Assembly: GCF_001583435.1 (NCBI RefSeq)
Contig: NZ_CP013251.1
Span: forward strand, 1,684,117-1,748,116
Direction of reading: 5' to 3'
DNA length: 64,000 nt
From: Endozoicomonas montiporae CL-33
GTDB taxonomy: Bacteria; Pseudomonadota; Gammaproteobacteria; Pseudomonadales; Endozoicomonadaceae
Shown here: one piece after another, positions 57,382 through 64,000 of the stretch
How positions within the stretch are numbered: position 1 is the stretch's first letter
How the letters are laid out: each line of letters starts with the position of its first letter
The notes under the pieces: generated by a model
What the model was told of the DNA's origin: nothing
The model's database searches: none
The model's input: only the letters and a program-made list of their open reading frames with translations
Position numbers and translations under genes: made by a program

Positions 57382-57945
57382 TCAGACCTTTTGTCCGGTT
57401 AGCCACTCAGTGGCCGCTTCCAGCGGGTTGGCAGCCATTTCCCATTTCACCTTTTCACCGGACTGTTTAATGACGCCCCAGTGCCCGGGTTGGAAGAATG
57501 AGCGACAGATAACCAGTTTTTCATCCGCTGCCAGATGCTTCGCAGCCACGGCATCCTGGCAGGCAATGTAGAGCTGGCTGGTGAGGTCATAGTCGATAAT
57601 CTGCTTTTCCTGCCAGCCTTCCGGGGCTTCTGGTAGCCCGTCCTGAAACAGCACGGCAATGTGCTCATCAATCATGTAGTAATGCATCGCTCTGGAAGAG
57701 AACCCATGACCGGATACGCCAAAGACGACCATGGACGGGCACTGACCGGTCAGCAACTGATTCAGATAAAATTGAAAATGATAAGGGTCAGGCAACGATG
57801 GTTCTGTTGTGAACAGCGCTGAATATCGGGTCTGTTGCAGTTTACTGGTAAATTTATGGTGTACAGGAGGGCAGGGTAGCCCTTCGCTGGTCAGTAAAGC
57901 TACGGCTGATTGATAACAGTTGCGTGCAGGATCGTGCTCAAACAT
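57382..57945 (-). CDS. Hypothetical protein (187 aa)
   Basis: I do not recognise this cytoplasmic, mildly acidic protein. It has no signal peptide or TM segment and several aromatics and histidines (GVSGHGFSSRAMHYYMIDEH). It begins 2 nt after the stop of the small frame at 57948-58220, so the two are probably translationally coupled. It occupies the place upstream of pilD where pilB-pilC normally stand. Confidence 0.55.
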   Translation of the reverse strand: MFEHDPARNCYQSAVALLTSEGLPCPPVHHKFTSKLQQTRYSALFTTEPSLPDPYHFQFYLNQLLTGQCPSMVVFGVSGHGFSSRAMHYYMIDEHIAVLFQDGLPEAPEGWQEKQIIDYDLTSQLYIACQDAVAAKHLAADEKLVICRSFFQPGHWGVIKQSGEKVKWEMAANPLEAATEWLTGQKV

Positions 57946-57947
57946 GA

Positions 57948-58220
57948 TTATAAACCTTTCGTTTGTCCCTGAACGGATAATAGGTAGCTGTCGGGCGCAT
58001 AGCGACGCTGGAATTGTGCGGGGTTTAGAAGATGAAGCTGTTTTGCAGGGAGACCCTGTGGATGCTGGTGTTGCCGGATCAGATTTTTTTGTACCGGGCG
58101 GGAGAAAACCGCCCGATTGAAGGCCTTGCCAATTTTATTAAATGCCTTCTTAACGGTTGGGTTGAGGTGAAAGTTAACCCCCGTATTGGCATTTGACTGT
58201 ATTCCTCCTGGTTCAGGCAT
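57948..58220 (-). CDS. Small hypothetical protein (90 aa)
   Basis: A basic, 90-residue frame (NPTVKKAFNKIGKAFNRAVFSRPVQKN) has AGGG 8 nt before its ATG and its end joined to the next gene. No family is recognised. The start signal and coupling are the only support for it being real. Confidence 0.4.
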   Translation of the reverse strand: MPEPGGIQSNANTGVNFHLNPTVKKAFNKIGKAFNRAVFSRPVQKNLIRQHQHPQGLPAKQLHLLNPAQFQRRYAPDSYLLSVQGQTKGL

Positions 58221-58276
58221 GTTTTTCCCTAAACTAAACCATTCCTGTATTAACGATAGGAAAAAACCGGAAGGTA

Positions 58277-59092
58277 TCAGTCAGAGACAAGAATGCTTTC
58301 AATAACGGCTATGTCTTCTTCAGTCAATGGCACACTATCGCAGCCAAGGTCTTCAAGCATATGCTCCGTGCTGGAAGTACCGGTCAAAGGCACTATCTGC
58401 ATTTTCCGCGCGCACTGGAAGATAATCTGTGCCGGTGTCAGTCCGGTTCTGGCAACGATGGTCTGAAAAGCAGGCTGCTGACCAACGGCAGGATTTGCAG
58501 TCAGAAGGGAGAAGCCCTGATAGCCAATGCCATGGCGCTGGCAGACTTGTCTGACATCCTGATCCCAGCCAGTGACAGCAAAACAGCGGTTCTGAATCCA
58601 GCCCGGTTTAATGGCGGAGTGATGGTTAAGGTCTTCGAGTTGGCGGGCAGAAAAATTACTGACGCCAATCGCCTTTACTTTACCGGAATGATAAATCGCT
58701 TCCATGGCTGACCAGGCTTCAACATCTTCCTGACAAAGTCTGTCTCTGAACATCGGGCCATGAAGCAGCAGGGCGTCGAGGTAGTCGGTTCCGAGATGCT
58801 TCAGTGTACTGGCAAATGACTGCTCTACCTGTTCCCTTACAGTGGCATCCGGATCATAGGGCAGTCGATCGTCCTGACCGGGGCGGAATGTGAATTTGCT
58901 TTGCAGAAACAGTTCGTTTCGATCAATAGCCGCCTCGTGCAGGGCTTCGCCAACCGCGGCTTCATAATAATGTTTTCGCTGGTTGGCTGTATCAATGGCT
59001 CTGAAACCACATTGCAAGGCTTTAAGCACCAGCTCTCTGGTGGCCTGCTCTTTCCAGGCAGTGCCGTAAATCCACCGGGGAACGTTATTCAT
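58277..59092 (-). CDS. Aldo/keto reductase
   Basis: This 271-residue NADPH-dependent oxidoreductase has the TIM-barrel AKR pattern. FRAIDTANQRKHYYEAAVGEAL holds the catalytic Asp and Tyr, LFLQSKFTFRPG the Lys, and DYLDALLLHGP the His. IGVSNFSARQLEDL and IVPLTGTSSTEHMLEDL are conserved. The substrate is unknown. The ATG at 59092 is chosen because AGGTAA lies 7 nt upstream and the longer start at 59143 overlaps dgt by 38 nt. It is probably cotranscribed with dgt. Confidence 0.85.
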   Translation of the reverse strand: MNNVPRWIYGTAWKEQATRELVLKALQCGFRAIDTANQRKHYYEAAVGEALHEAAIDRNELFLQSKFTFRPGQDDRLPYDPDATVREQVEQSFASTLKHLGTDYLDALLLHGPMFRDRLCQEDVEAWSAMEAIYHSGKVKAIGVSNFSARQLEDLNHHSAIKPGWIQNRCFAVTGWDQDVRQVCQRHGIGYQGFSLLTANPAVGQQPAFQTIVARTGLTPAQIIFQCARKMQIVPLTGTSSTEHMLEDLGCDSVPLTEEDIAVIESILVSD

Positions 59093-59105
59093 AGAATTAC
59101 CTGAT

Positions 59106-60554
59106 TCAGATGGCAGAAAGGCTTTGAAATTCATCAACGACAAAATGGTCGGTCATACCGCTGACATAATCGATCAATAACCGTGAACGGTAATACCATT
59201 CCAGATCCTGCTGATCATGGATACTCAGGTCACGGTTTGTCAGTCCCTCGACTGCACGGGTATAGGCCACTTTGTGTTTTCTGGAAAGGCGGTGGTACAA
59301 ACGCTGTTCGATAAAGTGCTGATGGTCATCCCGGACAACAATGCGTTGAAACTCATCCGGCGGTAGCGTTAGCAGAGGCTTGAACGTATCCAGTAATCCA
59401 ATCAATGCTGAGTAGCCCCTCAGTTCAGGCGTTTCCTTTTCCATACTGGTAAAGACATGCCGTACTGCTACCGTCTTCAGTGTTTCCAGAGCCATATGCT
59501 GATTTGAACCACCTTCAATCAATGGTTCGTCAAGGCTGCCATCAAACACCTCGTTGTGCCTGCTGATATAACGGTTAGCCGCATAATCCACCAGATCGCG
59601 AACCAGTCGGGTTCTCATGCGAACAATAAACTCATGCTCGTTGGTGCCTGAGCGCTGGGCAGCGGATTCCATGATGTCGGGTAGGTAAGCGTTGTCTTTT
59701 GTGAATTCATTCCAGATCTGGTTAAGCCAGAACTGCAGCTCTTTTAATGACAGAATGCCTTTGTCCAGGGCATCTTCAAGGTCGGCAATGCAGTAAGCAA
59801 TGTCGTCGGCGGCTTCCATGATATAGACCAGAGGAAAGCGACATCCATCGTCTATATGCAGATGTTGCTGCATCTGTTGAATCAGTGTGGTTTCCGAATA
59901 GTAAAATCCGGGTTTCTTCTTCCGGTAGGTAAATGCTTCGCCCTGTTCCGGTGCAGGCTCACAGGGTGGCCGGGTGTACTTAATCAGAGCAGCCATTTGT
60001 GAATAGGTCAGGTTTAAATCCTGCAAATGGTGAATAATACGCAGCCCCTGGGCGTTGCCTTCAAATACACACAGATCCGGTAATAGCGTGGTTTTAAACA
60101 GAGATTCCGGGTTTGACGTTCTTTGCAGCGATTGATCATGGCTTTGCTCGGCATGATCTTCCATCCAGCGGCTGATGGCCGCTTCGCCAAAATGCCCAAA
60201 GGGCGGGTTGCCTACATCGTGCAACAGGCAGGCCATTTCCACCAGATTGGTAAAAGCCAGCTCCTGACCTTCAAGCCCCAGAGATTTTAATTCTCCGCTT
60301 TGTCGCCAGCGATCGAGAATCGTCAGTGCCAGAAAACGACCGGTCTGTTGAACTTCAAGCGAATGAGTCAAACGGCTGCGAACGGCAGCATTGGACTCCA
60401 GTGGATAAACCTGAGTTTTCTGCTGTAATCGACGAATGGCTGCAGACTGAATAATCCTGCCACGGTTGCTTTCCGTTTCAGTCACCAGATCTCGTTGAGT
60501 ATCGGCAGAACTGAGGCGTGGCCGCTGACAGGTGAGTTTACGAAGGTAGTTCAT
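59106..60554 (-). CDS. dgt: Deoxyguanosinetriphosphate triphosphohydrolase
   Basis: This 482-residue HD-domain phosphohydrolase splits dGTP into deoxyguanosine and triphosphate. The metal ligands are H in RSRLTHSLEVQQTGR, HD in ACLLHDVGNPPFGHFGEAAI and the later D in YIMEAADDIAYCIADLEDAL. Length is near that of E. coli Dgt (505). It is divergent from topB. Confidence 0.92.
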   Translation of the reverse strand: MNYLRKLTCQRPRLSSADTQRDLVTETESNRGRIIQSAAIRRLQQKTQVYPLESNAAVRSRLTHSLEVQQTGRFLALTILDRWRQSGELKSLGLEGQELAFTNLVEMACLLHDVGNPPFGHFGEAAISRWMEDHAEQSHDQSLQRTSNPESLFKTTLLPDLCVFEGNAQGLRIIHHLQDLNLTYSQMAALIKYTRPPCEPAPEQGEAFTYRKKKPGFYYSETTLIQQMQQHLHIDDGCRFPLVYIMEAADDIAYCIADLEDALDKGILSLKELQFWLNQIWNEFTKDNAYLPDIMESAAQRSGTNEHEFIVRMRTRLVRDLVDYAANRYISRHNEVFDGSLDEPLIEGGSNQHMALETLKTVAVRHVFTSMEKETPELRGYSALIGLLDTFKPLLTLPPDEFQRIVVRDDHQHFIEQRLYHRLSRKHKVAYTRAVEGLTNRDLSIHDQQDLEWYYRSRLLIDYVSGMTDHFVVDEFQSLSAI

Positions 60555-60655
60555 GCTGGTTAATTCGGCAGCGAGGCTGATCTGTTAACAAGGTTGGTTA
60601 ACAGAGCCTAGATCAATATGAGATCATGGCCGCTCAAACAAAAGATACGGACTGT

Positions 60656-62623
60656 ATGCGACTTATTATTGCTGAAAAGCCCAGTCTTGGGCGGGCGATT
60701 GCTGATGTGTTGCCTAAACCCCACAAAAAACATGAGGGGTACATTGAAACTGCGCAGGGTGATTACGTGACCTGGTGCGTCGGGCATTTGCTGGAACAGG
60801 CCGAACCGGATCAGTATGACCCTGCCTTTAAACAGTGGAAACTGGAACACCTGCCTATAGTGCCAGACCAGTGGCAGCTGAAGCCCCGCAAAGGTGTCAG
60901 CAAACAGCTGGCAGTGATTCGCAAGTTGCTGAAAACCGCTGATACCATTGTTCATGCCGGAGACCCTGACCGTGAAGGTCAGTTGCTGGTGGATGAAGTG
61001 TTGGATTACCTGAAGCTTTCCGCTGCCCGCAAAAAGCAGGTCCGTCGTCTGCTGATTAACGATCTGAATGGGGCTGCGGTCAGAAAGGCGTTGCAGAGAT
61101 TACAGGACAACAGTTCTTTTGTGCCGCTTTCGGTATCGGCTCTGGCACGTTCCCGGGCTGACTGGCTTTACGGGATTAACCTGACCCGTGCTTACACCGT
61201 GCTGGGTAGAAAATCGGGACATAATGGTTTGTTGTCGGTTGGACGGGTGCAAACGCCGGTGCTGGGGCTGGTGGTTCAGCGCGATGAAGAACGGGATAAC
61301 TTTGTACCCAAGCCGTTTTATGATGTGTTTGCCCGGCTGGAGGCAAACGACAGCACACGCTTTCTCGCCAAGTGGCAACCCAGTGAAGCTTGTCAGCCCT
61401 GGATGGATGAAGAAGGTCGTGTACTGGATCGACGACTGGCCGAGAATGTGGCCGGACGTATAAAAGGCAAACCCGGAGAAGTCAGCAAGGCTCGGAACAA
61501 AAAAGGCAAAGAGTCTCCACCCTTACCGTATTCCTTGTCATCGTTGCAGATCGATGCCGCTAAACAGTTGAAAATGAATGCCAAGGAAACACTGGATGTG
61601 TGTCAGAAGCTGTATGAAAAAAAGCTGGTGACCTACCCTCGTTCCGACTGTCGTTATCTACCGGTTGAACACTGGCAGGAGTCGCCGGAAGTGCTGGCTG
61701 CCATTCGCAGTAACGATGAATCACTGGCCAAGGCGGTGGATGAGGCGTTGCCTGACCGGAAAAGCAAGGCATGGAATGACAAAAAAGTGGGCGCGCATCA
61801 CGCCATTATCCCAACTGCCCGAAGGACCGATCTTTTTAAACTGGATGCCCGGCAGCGGCAGCTTTACAGTCTGATTGCCCGTCAATACGTTGCGCAGTTT
61901 TATGATGACCATCATTTTACTTCCCGCAGGCTGGAGGTGCTGATTGAAGGCGGATTGTTTGTAGCTAAAAGCCGACAATCCATTCAGGAAGGCTGGAAAG
62001 TGCTTTTTGCCAGAAAGGGCAAGCCGCAAAGCTCAGAACCGTCTGGAGATGAAAAAGAGGCGTCCAATGCCTTTTTGCCCGATCTTAATCAGGGCGATTC
62101 AGTGCAATGCATTGATTCAGACATCAAAGACAAAATCACCCAGCCACCCAAAGCCTTTACGGATGCTACTTTATTGTCGGCGATGACGGGCATTGCACGT
62201 TTTGTCAAAGACCCTGACATTCGTAAAATTCTGAAAGAGACTGATGGTCTGGGAACCGAGGCTACACGCGCAGGCATCATTGAGCTGTTATTCACTCGTC
62301 AGTTTCTCACCCGTCAGGGCAAGGAAATTCATGCAACAGTGACCGGCAAGGCATTAATCAGGGCATTGCCTGATGCTGTGGGGCAACCGGATATGACCGC
62401 GCAGTGGGAGGCGGCACTGAACGATATTGTTGAACGGAAAGGCTCTTATGCCGGGTTTATGGGGAATTTGGATGGGCAGCTCCGCTATTTGCTGCAACAG
62501 GCGGTCAATGGAGGCGCTGATTTCAGTCAATTGCCACAGAGTGATCAAAATACCAGAGGTAAACCCTTTCGTCGTAAAAACGTTACACGTCGTAAAAGTG
62601 ACAGGCGAAAACAGACTGACTGA
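60656..62623 (+). CDS. topB: DNA topoisomerase III
   Basis: This 655-residue type IA topoisomerase begins MRLIIAEKPSLGRAIADVLP. The Toprim acid cluster is in HAGDPDREGQLLVDEVL (about 102-118), and the active-site tyrosine Y327 is in KLVTYPRSDCRYLP. Length is close to E. coli TopB (653). ATG 60656 is chosen to match the family N-terminus; the in-frame ATG at 60626 would add ten residues. The C-terminal 20 residues are very basic (KPFRRKNVTRRKSDRRKQ). Confidence 0.94.
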   Translation: MRLIIAEKPSLGRAIADVLPKPHKKHEGYIETAQGDYVTWCVGHLLEQAEPDQYDPAFKQWKLEHLPIVPDQWQLKPRKGVSKQLAVIRKLLKTADTIVHAGDPDREGQLLVDEVLDYLKLSAARKKQVRRLLINDLNGAAVRKALQRLQDNSSFVPLSVSALARSRADWLYGINLTRAYTVLGRKSGHNGLLSVGRVQTPVLGLVVQRDEERDNFVPKPFYDVFARLEANDSTRFLAKWQPSEACQPWMDEEGRVLDRRLAENVAGRIKGKPGEVSKARNKKGKESPPLPYSLSSLQIDAAKQLKMNAKETLDVCQKLYEKKLVTYPRSDCRYLPVEHWQESPEVLAAIRSNDESLAKAVDEALPDRKSKAWNDKKVGAHHAIIPTARRTDLFKLDARQRQLYSLIARQYVAQFYDDHHFTSRRLEVLIEGGLFVAKSRQSIQEGWKVLFARKGKPQSSEPSGDEKEASNAFLPDLNQGDSVQCIDSDIKDKITQPPKAFTDATLLSAMTGIARFVKDPDIRKILKETDGLGTEATRAGIIELLFTRQFLTRQGKEIHATVTGKALIRALPDAVGQPDMTAQWEAALNDIVERKGSYAGFMGNLDGQLRYLLQQAVNGGADFSQLPQSDQNTRGKPFRRKNVTRRKSDRRKQTD

Positions 62624-62641
62624 TAGTCATTAATCAATACC

Positions 62642-62851
62642 AGGAGGCTGTCCGAGAATAGTCTGCCCTACCGGCAACTGCTCCTGCGTTGCTCTAGCTC
62701 CGGCATCCATGCCGTCGTGTGGTCGTAGTAAATTGAGGACAAAAATCCGCTTTTGTTCGTCAAATAGCTCGCTATTCTCCTCTCAAAACCGGATTTTTGT
62801 CCTCAATTTTCTTCGATCCTCGCTACGGGCGCTATTCTCGGTCAGCCTCCT
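62642..62851. repeat. 210-bp element with nested inverted repeats
   Basis: The outer ends AGGAGGCTGTCCGAGAATAG and CTATTCTCGGTCAGCCTCCT are inverted copies with one mismatch. Inside, AATTGAGGACAAAAATCCG (about 62731-62749) and CGGATTTTTGTCCTCAATT form a second perfect inverted repeat. It is non-coding. A related solo end lies at 50655-50683. Confidence 0.75.
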
Positions 62852-62996
62852 GATTGAGGCTTGTAGTGGAACTATTTTCTGATCTTTTGTTCAAAAATGA
62901 AACTACAGAGTGTTTGTAAGCAGAACATTTGCACAATGGTATAGCACTGATAACACAGTGCTATCTGATGGTTTGATTTAGGGAAGAAATAAAAAA

Positions 62997-64000
62997 TGAC
63001 GTACCGGATCAGAAACTATTTTATCTTTTCAATTCTGGTGGCTACGCTGTCCACATGGGCTGGACTGGCTTTTCCAGCGGAATCAAAATACAGCCTGACC
63101 CATTTCCTCAAGGCGACGGACCCCGTTAAATTACCAGCTTCAGAGGCATGGAAAGAAAAAGCTGAAACCATCGCGGACAATATTCATAGCGCCAACTGGG
63201 ATGCCCCTTTGTTGCGAAGTCCGGAGGGTTTTGAAGCACTTCGCTACGCCTATGAACACAAATGGGTTGATATAAACGAATTTCTGGATACCCAGGATTG
63301 GCTGCAGATTCAGGCAGATTTTGCTGCCCCCGAGACAACCGCGTTTCAAACGCTGGTTGATAAGGGTCTTCTCCCTGTCAGGGTACCAGCGGTCAGTGTA
63401 AAGCGTATTTTTTACACAGATGTTGCTGTTGGGAAGCGGCCCAACATTTTAAAATCAAGAGACACTCCTGGCGCAGAGCAATTTGGCTGGTTGACCGAAG
63501 TCGTGATTGATAATGGTATTTTTTGGGATTTTGAGGCCGTCAAACTCCGGAGCCAGATGGATGATCAGTTGGGCGATCCCGAAAAAAGCAGGACTCAAAT
63601 TCAAAGGAAAGTTCGTCAGGCGTTTATCTTTTGGTATCGCAGCTTGCATAATGCCTCACCAGAGTTGAGCCATCTGTCTCCAAATGGTCAGGGAGGAATG
63701 CAGATTTTGCTGACAAGTGTTCCTTTTCAGCTTGAGCACATTAGGAGAACCCATTGGTATGCTCTGGATTTCGCGCCCCTTTATGGTCAGCTTGACTGGA
63801 ATGACCTGATCGCTATGCGGGTGGAGGATGTCAATCCGGGAACCATTTACCACCCGGATGTCGCTACTAACTTCTTTTACCCTCACCATTATTATGGTGG
63901 TGCTTCGGTTTTTCTCCGTCATGATCTTTATCATCATAAAGCCCTCAGCCGTTTATCTAATAATGACAGGCGGTTTCTGGCATGGCTGCATCAGCAGGAA
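62997..64000 (+). CDS. Secreted protein of unknown function, cut by right window edge
   Basis: An open frame of 334 codons starts at ATG 62997, with AGGGAAG 9-15 nt upstream, and runs off the window. It begins MTYRIRNYFIFSILVATLSTWAGLAFPA|ES, a clear signal peptide. The mature part is rich in Trp, Tyr and His (ATNFFYPHHYYGGASVFLRHDLYHHK) and contains no motif I can name. The start, Shine-Dalgarno and uninterrupted frame make it a real gene. Confidence 0.7.

Overview
The window looks like a chromosomal segment of a host-associated gammaproteobacterium. I infer an Oceanospirillales/Endozoicomonas-like bacterium; this is not proven. The backbone gene order matches the long-established Pseudomonas aeruginosa order: ispB / rplU-rpmA-obgE-proB / rpsT / murJ-ribF-ileS-lspA-fkpB-ispH / type IV pilus minor pilins and pilY1. 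Much accessory material has been added: insertion sequences, two copies of an ORF-less group II intron, miniature inverted-repeat elements, a chitinase, a sulfatase and eukaryote-directed proteins.

Left edge (1-6 kb): a cut-off P4-type integrase sits next to an 850-residue protein with the C-x5-R catalytic loop and NFGVN motif of the SopB/SigD/IpgD inositol-phosphate phosphatases, which are type III effectors. A small K+ channel, ispB and a GNAT acetyltransferase follow. From 6 to 13 kb lie rplU-rpmA, obgE, proB, a secreted protein of unknown function, rpsT and murJ.

13.2-23 kb is an insert that separates murJ from ribF. It holds a complete ~690-nt group II intron just downstream of a hairpin, a DDE transposase, an ISL3 remnant, a serine-type sulfatase, a GH19 chitinase with a chitin-binding tail, a YjiH-type membrane protein and a small secreted protein. 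23-30 kb returns to core genes (ribF, ileS, lspA, fkpB, ispH), with a terminator and repeat debris between ileS and lspA, then a hexose-6-phosphate mutarotase.

30.9-53 kb is devoted to type IV pili. A lone pilE-like gene appears to have lost its start by a one-base shift. It is followed by IS debris, a truncated second intron copy and a lone fimT-like pilin. Two complete minor-pilin operons then point at each other: fimU-pilV-pilW-pilX-pilY1 on + and fimU-pilV-pilW-pilX-pilE-pilY1 on -. A fimX-like c-di-GMP sensor borders the second operon, and the prepilin peptidase gene pilD lies further on next to coaE. The pseudopilins would be processed by PilD, PilY1 would sit at the tip, and FimX would tie assembly to c-di-GMP.

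53-64 kb: nadE, a secreted protein with Muscleblind-like CCCH zinc fingers (the most unusual gene here), coaE, pilD, two unknown small genes, an aldo/keto reductase, dgt, topB, an inverted-repeat element and the start of another secreted protein that runs off the right edge. I found no tRNA, rRNA or CRISPR array.
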